This document shows positions 9,428-22,249 of a stretch of DNA of 64,000 bases, in pieces; within the stretch, counting starts at the first letter, position 1; each line of letters begins with the position of its first letter. Source of the DNA: Heloderma charlesbogerti (taxonomy: Eukaryota > Chordata > Lepidosauria > Squamata > Helodermatidae); contig JANEZZ010000793.1 in assembly GCA_026122225.1 (NCBI GenBank), positions 124,001 to 188,000 on the forward strand. The letters run 5' to 3'. The position numbers and the translations under genes were made by a program. Below the pieces are notes generated by a model. It was not told the DNA's origin. It was given only the letters and a program-made list of their open reading frames with translations, and did not search any database.

Positions 9428-12400
9428 ATGGAAACAAATTCTATGAGCAGAAGATATGAAACAAGGCGAAACACAAGAGCAGAAGAACCAATAGCCAAAT
9501 CTCGGGTTGACTGGCAACGGACTAAGAGAAGAAGTAGATTGCTTGATAGTGAGGAAGAGGATGATGAATTTAAATCACCATCAGAAAAAGAATTTGAAAC
9601 CAGTTCGGAAGATGATGTGGATAAAAAAGAAAAAGATGAATCCATACTTAACAAGAGTAAAAATGAAGCTGTAGTTAATGCAGATAGACTTCCAGATGAT
9701 AAGACAAGTTGTGATGGCACAACAGCAGAGGACACAGAAGAAGAAAGCATCAACCTTGCGAAGCGCAAGAGATCTCGGACATCTGTAATGTATGACAGTG
9801 ATGAGAGCAGTGATAGTGATATTGTTAGGAAAGTGTTTGCTAAACGCAGTTGCATAATAGATGAGGAAGACCTGACTGTCGAAAAGGAACTGCACACATC
9901 ACCTCCAGTAGAAGCGGCAAACAGAAAACAGAAAAGGCTAATGAAACTGCGGGAACTGTCCCAACAGCGATCTACTCCAACTTGTGTTGGTGAATATCAT
10001 GAGGTACTTTGTGAATTCATTTGTGGAAGATATTCTTTTACTTGCTGTTCATACACACAAGAGTGGTCAAAAAAAACCAGCCACTCTATAAGCCAGTGTT
10101 ACAGTACCACAAAGGCATTTGGAATACAGGGAGGGAGGAGGCAAATGGAGGGAAACAAACAACCAGACACTGAGAAAACAAACTCTGGTTTGTTCGCTTG
10201 TCTACCTGACAAACCCTGGGTAGAACAACAAACCATGGGTTATGTGTGAACCAGATCAATGTGTACTTGTGAGGCTTATCTGAAAATGCTAAAATTAAAA
10301 GAATTGAAAGGGATGCACCACTCCCTCATTGCTGGAACTCAGAATTCTAAACCTATTCCCTGGAAGTAATTTTGGCTTCATTCCTGTATTTTTATGACAA
10401 CAACAACCCCACTGAAAACAGGCTGGTAACTGGGCGGTAGCTTGGCTTCACCCTAGTTCCCAGTCTAGGACACATTACCTGAACTTTGAAAGCACCTTTT
10501 TATGTTGAGACAATGATCCTAATTCAGTTGATGAAAGTGGGCATGGTCTGCTAGCCTCTGTGTGTGTTGTGAGGTGGGTGGGTTGGTTGATTGGTTTGAT
10601 ATTAATGGTTTTCCAGTGTAAATATTTTTTTAAATGCCTTAAATAGACATTTTTAAATGTCTGTGATAACACAAATGCATTTAGGTAAAGTATTCAAGTA
10701 AGACTTTTAGCTTTTCAATGTCACTAGGATACTGAAGATGATGTGGTAACAAAAGATGGTTCCTGCCATTCACCTGTCATACAAGCTGAAATCAGTGACA
10801 CATCTGAGGGCGACAGCATGAAGGATTTCATAGCTGACGATGAGGAAGGGGAAGAGTTGGAACAGGAAAACTCTGAGGAGAATGAAAGCCAGCCACAAGA
10901 GAAAGACCAAGCTATGTCACGCACATTCTTGGAGAAGCACATTCCATGCAGTAAGGTTAAAATAAGTTAGGAACTGCTGATATTTTTAGCATCACAATAT
11001 TGCATTTATTAGAGCCCCATCATACGTTAATTTCTATGTAGGAAACTGTGTGACCATTCTTTTATAAATCATCAGTCTGGTAACTGTATGGAGATATACT
11101 AATGATTTTTTGTTTTTTTACAGTGGCACGTGTTGATCATTCTGTCCATTTCCAAAGAGTTGTAAAAGCTTTTCTCATCAATGCAATAGATGATACCTTT
11201 TTGATCTCATTATATGGTAAGAAAAGGAGGATTTTTAAAGGTGTCTTTTCACATCACCCTTTTACAGCACAATCCTATGCATGCCTACTCAGAAGTAAGT
11301 CACAGTGGAATTTACTCCCAGGTAAGTGAGTATAGGATTGCAGCCTTAAAGATGTTATAATTGAAGTAAATAAGTGCATTACTGTTTTTAAATAACTATG
11401 TCAGGATAACCAAACTTATCATGATATTTTTCCCTTTTCCAATAGAGGGGGAAAGACAAAAGAGGTATGCACAAGATATGCTGACTTCCCTCCGTTACTT
11501 GGATGACCGTTTTGTTCAACCTCGTCTCGATAATTTACTTGCAAGAAGTCGCTGGAAAGAACGTTATAAGGTATTGAGTTTTTGTCTTGGTCCTTTTATT
11601 TGGTATCTTAGTTGAACTGGCTTACTTATATACACCCAGTATAGAATTACACCCAGTATACTATTGCAATTGCATTTGCAATTAAAAAAACAATTTTTAA
11701 AAAATATGAGAGCAACACCAAAAAAAGAAACATTTCACAGGAAAAATAAAGTTGATATTAAAATGTCTAGCAATAGCATAATATCAATTCACACTTGCCC
11801 CTTCATTAATGTTTTCACCATTCATTGAAAGGTGGGCAGTGATTGACCAAGGCTGACTTCCTTCAGGAGGGCATTCCAGAGTTGTGGTGCCATGATTGAA
11901 AGTCCCTTTCTCATCTGCCAACCTGCCCCACTTCTGTGGGTGGGAGAACATGCAGCAAGGTCTCTGAATTTGTCTGAGTGTGTGGATTATTGCAGTGCAT
12001 TCTACATCAGGCTCTTTGAAGGCTGTTCAGAACTGCAACTGGTCCAAAATGCAGCAGTGCTGTTTTTAACATGTGATTCTGTTGTGGAAACAGCTGTACT
12101 ATTTGTTTCTGGGTACAATTCAAAGTGCTGGTGATGACCTTTAAAGCCCTGAATGGTTTAGGACTAGGATATTTGAATATTCTTGAATCTTGAGGACTAT
12201 AACCATATGCATGTTGCCAAGTACTATGATATCATCTGATGGGTGGAAAAAATACTTTGAAGTACTCCTCCATTACATGCATTCATGTTTGAGAAGGGGG
12301 TTGTTCTGTGTTTTTTGCTTAAAGAAGTGTATCATGTTACCTTTTGTACAAGAGAGTGAGACTTGTGACTACCCATGTACTTCCTGGACTAATTGCATAA

Positions 12401-15400
12401 TACCAGTGAGTTCATGGACCAATAAATTCTAGTTGAGAACCCATGGAGAATCTAATAAAAAGCTACATTTAAATCTTACCTGTCAGAGGGAAATAGCACT
12501 AATGCTTTTTCTAAAGGATAAAATAATAATAGTTTTTTATTTATATTTGGGAATCTATAGTTTATAACAGAAAATAAAAGATAACAGTGTCCAAGACCAT
12601 TTGCATATGAATGCACAGTATTATTGAAATGTAGTAACTGACTCACTGGAACAAGTGACCAAAAGAATTTCAACCAAATATCTTTTTCCAGGAGCGAGTG
12701 GATAGTTACCCTGATGTCCACGTAGTTTTGGGAAATGCAGTGCAACGTTCCTGTCAAGCCTGTGAACTGCAGAGGTACTGTAGGTTTACAGTACATCTGT
12801 CAGGAAAATTATACAACAGTGAAACATTGGAAATAGATGACTTCATGTCACATGATAAACAGGTAGATTCTGTTCCTAGGCTCCAAAACTGCTAAGAACT
12901 TAAAAGCAGAAATATAGTGTATTTTTTGGGTGGTGGTGGTATTGATGTTTATTTTTTAGTCTTGTTCTTTTCACATCTATTTTGTTTCATGGATTTTCAA
13001 ATGTGGTTTTCAAAACTCATGTGCCTGTATTGGTGACTACGTATTCAATTCACAACTTGCCAAGTGGTTATGGTTAAATGTCTGTAATGTTCATGAAAAG
13101 TGTATGCTTAGTGTTTTCCAGGCATATCACTAAATACACAAATGTATTGCAACCTTCTATTATAGAAGGTTATTATAAATTTCCTTTCTAGCCCTTGTCT
13201 TATAAACAAGCAGATCATAGTGATGATATCTTCATGGCTTCATTTTATCAACAACTATGTAACCAGTTTCTGTATTACTCTGTGGTATAGAATAACTGGT
13301 GTCTACAATAATCAACATGCTTGCCAAAAATAATCTTAATCTAACATTTTGTTAAAAGTTGCTTAAACAACAATGTATCCTGTCTGTTCCAATATCTAGT
13401 TTTATATCCTGCATCTCAAATTTATCTACTAGAGAAGTCAAGATTTGTGGCTTAACACTAATGTGGATACTTTTCATATTATGTAAAAATCTTCACGTTG
13501 AAGATTATATCTGGAACAATAATATCTGGAACAATATATCTGGAACAATTTCACCCTGAGATCTTGATGAACTGTGTTCAAAATCCCCTATAGCTTGACA
13601 GTGATAGAGTTGGCCTAACTCAAAATGGCAGTGTCTGATTTTTTAAAAATGTATAACTGATCTATCACTTGTCTGACTTTATGTATATATACATAAAATA
13701 GATAGCCTTAGATAGTTGTACAAATAAGTAAGCTAAACATAGGAGCTCAATTAGTGCACTCTAGAGACTGTGGTGATTTAGTAATGTGAGAATTATATAC
13801 CTCAAAGCAGCATTTTGTCAGACTCTTGTATGTTAACAACATTTGCTGTCCATATGTGCAGTTTTAAGTAGGCTGGTTTACCTGTGGGACTGCTAATTTT
13901 GCATTCCCAAAGTTTCTAAAGTGAAGTGACTCTTAGATTTACACTGGTGTGACTGTTGTACTGTATAAACCTAGGATTTGCAGTGTTTATGTTCAATAAC
14001 TAGGGTTTTTTTTTAAAAGAATTCATTCCCTTGCAATTCAGTGGATGTTGAACAGGGTATGCTTTGTGACTGACAGGTAATAAGTGCATACCAACAAAGA
14101 TTTAATCCTTTTAATTTATTATTTCAAACTTTTCCCAGCCCCAGTGGCACCAGAATCTCAATTGATTAAAACAGGTGATCACTTGGTGGCTTCCTGAATT
14201 GCAGTTCTTAGGGTAGCAATTGCTCAGTTGACACTAGTATTGCCCTTGCAAAAGTAGGAAGTACAGGAGTTGCTTTCAGTTAGATACTGATAAATGTCCT
14301 GTCCATGTTAAATTATATTTTATATTATATCCATTTGTTTAATTGATGAGATAATTGTATTTTCCATTATTGTCCAAGATCTTCCCAGTAAAAGAACTTG
14401 CCTTTTAATACAGGTGTTGAAGGTTGGTGCTGTGTGTGGAAACCGTACCCGCGTTTATCATAATCTGAAGCATTTTAAATACAAGTTATATCAGGGTTGC
14501 TGCTTGGTTATGAAGAATGATCGACCTCAGGATGAGTCAGTTAAAGATTCAGTGGACAGAGTTTTCAACCAGCTGGCTGAAAATGGCTGGATTGATAAGG
14601 TACAGTATAACTGATAGTTAGGCAAATTCCATTGCTTTGATTGTAGGTAAAATCAGTGCAGCAGTGAGGCCTTTTTGCATACTGATATAGGTCATTCAAG
14701 CGTGGAGGATGAAGACAAAGTAAATTTAACAACTCATAAACTATTTATCTTTTATTGTTCACTGCTCCAGAATCTGTTTGGATGTGGAGCAGAATATAAA
14801 TTTGTAAATAAATGAACTGTAGTTCTAGGAAAAGTTGACTGAAAGTAACCCCTGCTTGGAATCTTTACCTGCTTTAATGAGTAATAGGGCAATATTTTGC
14901 TAGGAATACAGGAGAAAAAGCTGGGTTCTTGCCTATCAAGTTTAGCAACAGAATAAGTACCTAGTATGATCATAAATACATTGCTTGAAAGCAAGTTCCA
15001 TTTCTCGAAAATCAAGAAGATTTTCTGCAAAAAATAGTCTAGACTCATTTCCAGTACTGTTACAGCATCTCTTTGTGATGGGGACAGTGAAATCCAGAAA
15101 GGCAAAAGTAGAGAGGTGGCACTTCATAGAAGATACTCCAGCCTCTCTGATCTGTCTTCTCTCCTTGCTAGAATTCATCTAACGAGTTGCTAATTCAGTG
15201 TTGTCTTTATAGCAAGGTGGTTTATGTTTTTTAAAAAACCAAAAACGTAAGGGTCAGGATTGCTCCCCTGCAGTGCATTATAGGACCAACACCCTTGAAG
15301 AAAGGACATTTAAAATCAGTATAGGTACAAGTGTGGAATTTGTCCTGCATGAGCTTTATCAATAAGGTTGCTGGATTTCCAAGGAGGCAAGACTGATTTT

Positions 15401-16786
15401 TCTTTCATACTTGTGTAAAAGGGAGGATTTTGACAGGTGCAGTCTCTCCCAGTGTGTTATGGAAAGAAGCAATGCCTACCAAAAGTGTCATATCTAGGCT
15501 GCTATTAAAACTGCAGGTTATTCACTAGTAATCTGAGACCAATATTTACTGATATTATTTCCCTTTTATAGTTACTTGGGTATACCATTGGGCAGCATCC
15601 AATGCTACCCAGGTACCAGCAGGACCCACCGCTTGTGCAACAGGGATTTAGCACTTTGGATAGGAACCAGAACTGCGCAAAAATGCTAGTTTCTGGAATG
15701 GGGCAGGTCAGCAGAGTTCACATAATGGATCTCCACTGACCTGCCCCAACTGGAAACTAAAGTTTCCTCCCGTTTCAAGGTTTGCTTTATCAAGCACTAA
15801 ATCCTCGTTGCAAAAGCGATGGGTTCTGATTGCACAATGGAATCGGCGGGAGCACAGCAGCCCCATTGGAAACTACCCATTGACTTTGTCCCATCTGTGT
15901 TTGATCATAAGGATGTAAAAAGAGCTACACTGGATCAGACCAAAGGTCTGTCTAATCCAGCATCCTCTTCACACAATGGCCAGAAGCCCACATGTAGACA
16001 TGAGTGTAACAACACCCTCCCACTCATGTTGCCCAGCAAGTCGTGTATATGGACATACAGCTTCTGATACTGGAGGTAGCATATCACCATCATCACTAAT
16101 AGCCATTGATAGCCATAACCTCCATGATTAACCTCTGTTCCCCTTTTAAAGCGATCCAAGTTGGTGGCTATTGCTACATCTTGTAGTAGCAAATCCCATA
16201 GTTTTTTTTAACTATGTCTTGTGTGTCCCGAATCTCCCTCTATTCAGCTTCATTGGATGACCCCAGATTCTACTATTATATGACAGGGAGAAAAATGTCT
16301 CCTATCCACTTTCTCCACATCATGCATAATTTGATAACCCTCTAATCTAGCATGTTACCCTTTACTTGCTATATTCTAAGCTAAAAAGGCCCAAATGTAA
16401 CCTGTCCTCATAGGGGAGTTGCTCCAGCTCCTTGATCATTTTGGTTGCCCTTTTCTGTACCTTTTCCAGCTCTGCAATATGCTTTTTGAGGTGCAGTGAT
16501 CAGAACTGTACACAGTAATTCAACAGTGGTCTTACCCTAGATTTGTATAAAGGTATTATGATATTTAGTGTGCCACCTTGCTTCTTCCTATTACACATTT
16601 TGCTGTTATTCCAGTCCTCCCTGATTTGCAGCTTGAGGTCTTGATTGTGAAATATGTCAACAAGTGACATTAAAGCTTCACCTGGAATTTACTAAAATGT
16701 TGTGTGTTTTTGTTTTGAAGCAATATGCTGATCTAGAAGGCTACATGGACAGCGCGGATTTCTTCCAAGATGAAAAAATGGACTGA
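9428..16786 (+). CDS. CCDC82: CCDC82, coiled-coil domain containing protein 82, seven coding exons
   Basis: Exons joined by frame and splice sites: 9428-10003, 10728-10950, 11124-11216, 11446-11570, 12692-12862, 14414-14599, 16721-16786. The lengths sum to 1440 bases, 479 residues plus a TGA stop, somewhat shorter than human CCDC82 (about 544). Every intron is GT-AG. Exon 1 opens at 9419 after a ttttttag acceptor, nine bases before the ATG. The first ~265 residues are acidic, Ser/Glu/Lys-rich and low in complexity, with RRYETRRN near the start and a DSDESSDSD-type acidic cluster near residue 120. The second half (about 270-430) matches the conserved CCDC82 C-terminal domain (DUF4211 in Pfam), with YAQDMLTSLRYLD, RSRWKERYK, a Cys360-x2-Cys363-x5-Cys369 cluster and FMSHDKQV. 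The acidic N-terminal half matches the family's low-complexity region. The molecular function is poorly defined; nuclear location is inferred from composition. The reading frame looks intact and functional. Confidence 0.95.
10155..10255. mobile_element. Fragment of the gttcacacaata-type palindromic element
   Basis: caaaccatgggttatgtgtgaacc at its right end matches the terminal arms at 8593-9060 and 40228-40556. Located in the CCDC82 intron between the first two coding exons. Confidence 0.5.
11266..11347. mobile_element. Short palindromic MITE (ctactcagaagtaagt type)
   Basis: acagcacaatcctatgcatg...actcagaagtaagt...acttactcccagg-like...tataggattgcagcc, ends imperfectly inverted, ~80 bp. Relatives are at 26207-26290, 56002-56096 and 57668-57742. 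It lies directly downstream of a CCDC82 exon and does not disturb the donor. Confidence 0.65.
11820..12190. mobile_element. L2-like LINE scraps
   Basis: The plus strand at 11975-12175 reads DYCSAFYIRLFEGCSELQLVQNAA, the degenerate L2-clade reverse-transcriptase tail, followed by an in-frame LKALNGLGLGY equivalent. 11820-11910 resembles the 3'UTR block at 37930-38060 in the other orientation. Confidence 0.6.
12863..14413 (+). other. CCDC82: CCDC82 intron, no recognised repeat
   Basis: AT-rich, with no palindromic element or LINE tail that I can identify. A short triplication of atctggaacaat occurs at 13508-13548. Confidence 0.5.
15905..16665 (-). mobile_element. CR1/L3-like LINE 3' portion
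   Basis: On the minus strand this has the same order of blocks as 25262-25778 and 31560-32315: DHCTSKSILQSWKRYRKGQPK-like sequence, the LMHDVEK region, and the end ctggatcagaccaaaggtct...aagagctacac. It ends about 55 bases before the acceptor of the last CCDC82 exon. Confidence 0.8.
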
Positions 16787-17760
16787 GTGTGTGCATATTC
16801 ATTTTCTGATGAAGGATTTTAAGAGCTTAAACAAATGTGCTCACTTTGGACTGGTGATAGTATTTGAAGATCATGCTGCATCCCGGCTATTTTTCTTTTT
16901 TACTCCAAGGCTTAATAATATTCCTGCATGTTGTTATGGATACTAATAAGTTAGCATGCTTGTTTTCTCCATACGTCATTTTAATTAGCGGAATAATCAT
17001 CTAAAGAATGTTTATAATGGAAGTCATCTCTTCTGTGTTCTTGAATGCCATGCAGCCAAGCTTAATGATCTCAAATGAAAAACAATATCTGAATAACCTG
17101 GGTGTTCATTCAGGAAATGAAATTTCTGTGCAGTGATGCCCATGTGGATTGTGTCAGTGTGTGAGAAATGCTTGGCTTCAGTTTTTGGAAGAGGAAAGGC
17201 TTACATGGAAAGAACCCCACAGTCTATACGATGCATACTGTTTTCCCAGCACAGTACTTAAAAGCTGCTGTAAACATCGACTACTTTTTTTCAGGACACA
17301 GAACAGTAACAGATTATCTCTCTCTTTAAAACCAGCAGGCTATCATTGTTTATGCATCCTGGAAGGCCAGAATTCATGGACTTGCATTTAGCCAGCATTT
17401 TTGACTCAAGAGGTTAAAAAAAAATCTCTTAACATATTGCTGGCATCTTTTGAAGCAAAATGGAAATATCAGTATCAATTCACATTGAGCATCATACTGA
17501 ATTGTGCTAAAACAAATAATATTTTATTTCTGTAGAATTTGGAAGGAAAGAAGCTTTACAGTACTTTTCTGATTTGTTCAGAGACTGCTGTTATGTGTAA
17601 GATACCAGTTGGGTCTGCTTCCATTTTGGACTGTGACTCAGGGTTGTGTATGGATGCTCACTGCATTGGCTTGAAACTCGGGCTTCAATAATGGATTCAG
17701 TATTAGAATATCGACAAATGGGACCTGTAATAAAATGTTGCAGTGTGAAGTACTCCTGTT
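16787..17760 (+). other. CCDC82: CCDC82 3'UTR, end approximate
   Basis: Follows the TGA at 16784-16786. The first canonical AATAAA in the downstream sequence that I would use is at 17729-17734. Later candidates are at 19456-19461 and 19963-19968, so longer 3'UTR forms are possible. The region is largely non-repetitive and AT-rich, as expected for a 3'UTR. Confidence 0.5.
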
Positions 17761-18784
17761 CAGGGTTCCAGCAAGCCCCCCTTTCCCTCTTCCAGGACAC
17801 TCAGTTCCGTTCTTCTCTGCACCTGATTTTCTAGATTCCCCCCTTCCTCCAACAGTCAGCCAGCATTCCATGACAACTGAGTATACTCAGTCCTCATTGG
17901 GCTGTTTTGTTTTTTCCCTTTAAGGTTTTCCCCCATAGAGATTGCTTGCTTGTTTTTTGTACTTCTGCAAATCTTGGGGTTTCCCCAAGGCTGCTAATGC
18001 CTCTCTCTTGTGCGTGGATAACTACATAAGGATTGGCACTTGTAGAACAGAGTTCATTATTAATATATATGATGGACAAGCCAATTTGAGAAACAATACT
18101 GTGTCTATTTCAGAGTTAATATACAGGATGGGTTTTCTGTGTTAACATAAACAGGTGAGTTGGGCTATCTCGCTGTTTGTGACTTAGAGATTAGGCCAAT
18201 GTAGGGTCCCTATGACTTCTAATTTCAGCATGCAGCGAGAGAGCAATCCTGTGACCCCTAGGCAGCATCTGGGGCACCAAAGGAAGCTGAAGATCACCTC
18301 CTCCACCCCCTAGACAGAGCTACAAACATGGAGAAGGAGATCTGATCATGGATCTTCCCTCCCAGCCACTGCAGAAACCTTCTCTTATGACATCGCAACC
18401 ATGACCTTGTAAAAGAAGTTAGAGAGGGAGAAAAGGGATGTTCTGAGGGGAGGGGAGTGGAAAAGCTGTGATACACAGCATCCCATGGGCTCTCCAGTCC
18501 TCTCCCCACCCTCCAAAAAGTAAGTCAGCTACAAGGACTCAGAGGCCCATCTAGCTGCTTCTTGCATTTTAAACAGAAGCAAAATTTCCTCCATCCTCCT
18601 GTTATCCTGCCTGGCTCTTGCCAGCAGGACATAGGATAGGTGGAATGCTCCAAACCTGGAGCCCTCTGCCTATCAGGAGCACAACCCATTAGATTGTGCC
18701 CTAAGCTAATTAACAATCACATGTGCTTTCTCCATTTAAATAGATGCCATTTCCTCTCTGTTCACTTCCACTGTGGCTATGGTA
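17760..18784. other. Intergenic stretch with one possible MITE
   Basis: 18237-18705 begins gagagcaatcctgtgacc and ends attagattgtgccctaa, resembling the ends of the 1317-1675 element family, but the interior was not matched. Otherwise unassigned; it could hold alternative CCDC82 3'UTR. Confidence 0.35.
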
Positions 18785-18978
18785 AGAACTTGAAGGGCAA
18801 TAACGCAGTGGTAAAACACTTGCTTTGCATGCAGAAAATCCCATGTTTGATTCCTGGCATCTCCAGGGTGGGCTGGGAAAGACCCACCTGCTTCCAAGCC
18901 TCCTGGAGTCATCTATCTCAAAATGGAATGTTTGGCTAGATGGATCTTTGGTCTGATTCAGCAAGGCAATCCTTAAGT
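18785..18978 (+). mobile_element. tRNA-derived SINE, squamate type
   Basis: A-box-like aacgcagtggtaaaac and B-box tgtttgattcctgg (18844-18857), then catctccagggtgggctggg and ttggctagatggatctttgg, in the order seen in full copies of this SINE. Old copy. Minus-strand relatives are at 34381-34560 and 40168-40680. Confidence 0.75.
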
Positions 18979-19179
18979 TATTTATGTATTTAATACATTT
19001 ATATCTCGCTTTTCAGAAAGATGCCTTCACAAGCAACTTGCAAAGTAGGCATTGAACACAAGCAGATACATATTAACTACCTACTTCGAGAAAGGCCAGT
19101 TTGAACAAACACTTTTTAAAAGCTTTCTTAAGGCTCTGCACCAAAGGTGTGAGGTGCAAAGCAGCAGGAAAGGAGTTGC

Positions 19180-20925
19180 TTAACTGGGGGGCTGGCTGCT
19201 TGTACTTGCCAGTCTCGCTGTCCTAAGCAGTGGGATTCTGTTACGTTCAGAATCTACTCAGCAAGCAGTTTCAGAATCATCCACTGCCGCTATGCTTCTG
19301 CCCCCCATGTTGCAGCTGCTCCAGTAGCAGGGCAGCAGCTGTTAAAGGGGTATGGAAAGCAAGACTAAAACATATTGGGGACATCAATACACTTGGAAAG
19401 GCAAGGATGCCCACATTCTCCATTCAGAATTACTATGTTCAGATTTATTGTGATTAATAAACAGTCTGAAATAATGTGTGTGTAGTTAGCTCTTTTTAAG
19501 GCCCTGATGGAATTTTCAACGCAGTTGTGCCTGCTGTGTTTGAAGAAGGTGAGTGTACCTAAACCACACCCATGTTTACACTTGCTAAATAGGAACCTAC
19601 TATGTATAAGGAAATTGAAACGGTATGAATCAAATTGTCTTTGGTCATGTTAGCATGTGACGCATGACATACTGTGTGAGCAAGCCACCCTCTGATCAAG
19701 CCCCTCCCAGTAGCACTCAGGCTTCATCAGTGCCAGTCCCACCCCCTTCCCTTTCGTGATGGCCTCGGTAACTGTTGTTTTGGAAGGCTAAAATTGGGAG
19801 ATGGGGAGTCATGGAGTGGGGGCTTGTGGTTTCCATTAAGGGCCCCCTACTGTTTCACTGAGAACGATCAGGTGACTGATACTTGCCTTATGCATATCTG
19901 ATTGCACAGTTCCTCCCTTTTAAAAGTCATTTATAACTTCTATTTTTGTATTACAGAGCAGCAATAAACACCCATACATTCCATCCCATCTACCATATTC
20001 CCTGCCTATATTATTTGTTCCCATAACTGCTTCATGTGTCTTCATGTAGATGGCTGTCAGCTGTTACGGGATCAAAAACCCAACCTGCAAGCACAGTTTG
20101 TCGATGAGTAAGTTGAAGGAGGACATAGTCGTGACACACTGACTGGAAGATGGCTTGGCATTGGCAGTTCAGGCAGTACAGGTCTCATCAAGACAAGCAT
20201 CCAAACTGGTCTGGGAAAAGATTGAAGAGGAGCATACTCTTGCCGTCACAAATGCCCTTTAATCTCCTTGGGACAGGCCTGCACAACTTAAAAACCACCA
20301 AACTGAACACAGCCAGCTAAGTATTGTGGTCTACCAAGTGCTTTTGCAGTCCTTGCAGGCAGCAAAAATGGGTTTATTGAGCAGCTGGGGACCTGTGTTT
20401 GGCTTGGTGGATTACAAGCTGCAGTCCTGTTTTGGGAAGACCTGCCTCACAATTTGAAGACTTGTTGCTAGTTTAAAGGAGTGTGTTTCTGCATCATTCA
20501 CACGCAAGAGGTTTGTTCATTAAGGTAGAACCAGCAGTATGATATGTGGGTGCAAAATACCAATTACATTTCGCAAAACTTTGTTTTTGAATCTAACTCT
20601 GGCCCCAAACAAAGCTTAAAAGTGTAAAATGCTAGAGCCTCCATTCAGAAAAGTATTGAAAGTTCGGTACATACATTCTCATTTCGGCAACCTGCAATAA
20701 TATGGGGGAATAACACCATAGCTGAAACAATGTTAGAAAATGCTATAACCCTAAGGACAGAGCATGAGCTGGCCACAAGCAGATAAGTGGAAAGATAATT
20801 CATTTAGAAAGATAATTTAAATAGTAACATTCACATATGCTTCCAAGGTCAAATTCATTCAACAGGATGCTAGTCTGCTGCCTGTTTCAGCGACTGCTTT
20901 ATTTATTGCAAAATGGACATTAATC
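19180..20925. other. Intergenic, nothing recognised
   Basis: No open frame with codon-like continuity, no LINE or MITE ends that I could match. Two AATAAA hexamers (19456, 19963) are possible distal CCDC82 polyadenylation signals. Confidence 0.4.
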
Positions 20926-20929
20926 TCCA

Positions 20930-21257
20930 CATTTGAAGGACATGCAAAAGGGCTTTCTCAGTTGTGGTACCCACTGTGTGGAACACTTCACCATGGAAGA
21001 CCCATGTGACTCCCTCGTTTATGGTATTTCATTGTTTGATGACAACGCTTTTATTTAGGGTATTTTTTTAGACCGGCAGAGTAGGTAATTATTTTTGATT
21101 ATTGTTCATGTTGTATATGTTCCTGCCACCATTATATTTTTGTCATTGTTTTTTTTTATTTTAATGACTTGTTGGTTTTAAATTATTGTTTGCATGTTGC
21201 CTTGAATGGTTTAAATTTTGAAATAGAAAGATGGGATAAGTTTCTAATTGGGGAAAA
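20930..21257 (+). mobile_element. L2-like LINE 3' tail
   Basis: Ends in tgccttgaatggtttaaattt and gatgggataagtttctaat, which parallel L2-class 3' termini. The preceding sequence reads like the worn C-terminal region (RAFSVVVPTVWNTSPWKT). Confidence 0.5.
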
Positions 21258-21369
21258 GATATGGATAACCACAGTTAGATGGTAGTACAAGTATCTTGTT
21301 TGCTGAAGTTTCATGGGTTCAGATTTATCAGTCTATGCCAGAGGAATGAATGTAAATTTGCCTTCATTC

Positions 21370-21508
21370 TTGGGGCACAATCTTATGCATGCTTAGACAG
21401 AAAAAAGCCCTAAAACTCCCAGCATCCCCCAGCCAGCCATACTGGCTGGGGAACGCTAAGAGCTGTAGGACTTTTTTCTGTCTATATTCATACGTAGGAT
21501 TGCGACCT
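21370..21508. mobile_element. Hairpin MITE (tagacagaaaa / actcccagcat family)
   Basis: Inverted halves: ggcacaatcttatgcatg, agacagaaaaaagccctaaa, actcccagcatcccccagcc against their complements ending in cgtaggattgcgacc. About 85 percent paired. Confidence 0.75.
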
Positions 21509-21947
21509 TCATCCTATTTTCTTATTGAGTCTGCGCCACCACCATCCTTCTAGAAGCTGCTTGGCTTTACGCAGGGTGCATTTTTCTACTGGGAAGCCAC
21601 GTGTGTGTCCATAATTGCACGATTTCCGTAGGTTATTTGTCACATGTGATAAACATGCATTCTTTGCTGCTTGGGGGCATGAGGGGAAGCCGCTGTGCAT
21701 CACGGCTTCCTCCCCTGGGCATACTGAGTTACGGTGTGCCCCTATCCCCCATGACATACTGCACGATTCATGTGCTTTATAGAAGCGGTCTGACCTGTTC
21801 CCTGAAAGCGCAGCTTCCACAGGCTTGTGTCTGCTTCCTGATCTGTGTGCTTGAATTTGCACTGACGCGGCCCTTCCCATGTCATGAAATACGCCCCAAG
21901 ACCGTAACGTGGGAAAAGAACAAAGAGTAGTGTGGCGCGCCAGATGT

Positions 21948-22088
21948 TTCGGGCGCAATCCTACGCATGTTTCGACAGAGAAAAGGCCTACAACGCCCAG
22001 CATTCCCCAGCCAGCTTTGCTGGCTGGGGAATGCTGGGAGTTGTAGGCCTTTTCTCTGTCGAAACATGCGTAGGATTGCACCCTTAGA
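21948..22088. mobile_element. Near-perfect hairpin MITE, youngest-looking copy
   Basis: Same family as 21370-21508. The two ~66-bp halves pair with only about three mismatches around a tttgc loop near 22016-22020. CpG-containing sites (tacgcatg, tttcgac) are preserved in both halves, which suggests youth or conversion between arms. Confidence 0.85.
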
Positions 22089-22249
22089 GTGAGAAATGGA
22101 CACTGACTGAAGCTTGGGTGGACCATAGCCGGCCTCATGAGCTGGAGCCTACGAAAGCGTATGCCAGAACGAATTTGACCGGTTAGGGCTTTCAAGGTGC
22201 CGCAAGGGGCTTTTTTTGTTGCTGTTTGGGCTGCAACAGACGAGTACGC

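Noticed and set aside
9428..10249. 273-codon frame as a complete gene
   Set aside because: Codons after 10003 run into intron sequence with a palindromic repeat; the GAG|GTACTT donor and CCDC82 continuity place the exon end at 10003.
18795..18860. tRNA gene
   Set aside because: A and B box similarity only; no cloverleaf acceptor or anticodon arm, and SINE body follows.
21509..22195. 228-codon minus-strand frame upstream of MAML2
   Set aside because: Crosses the hairpin MITE at 21948-22088, and no protein family is recognisable.
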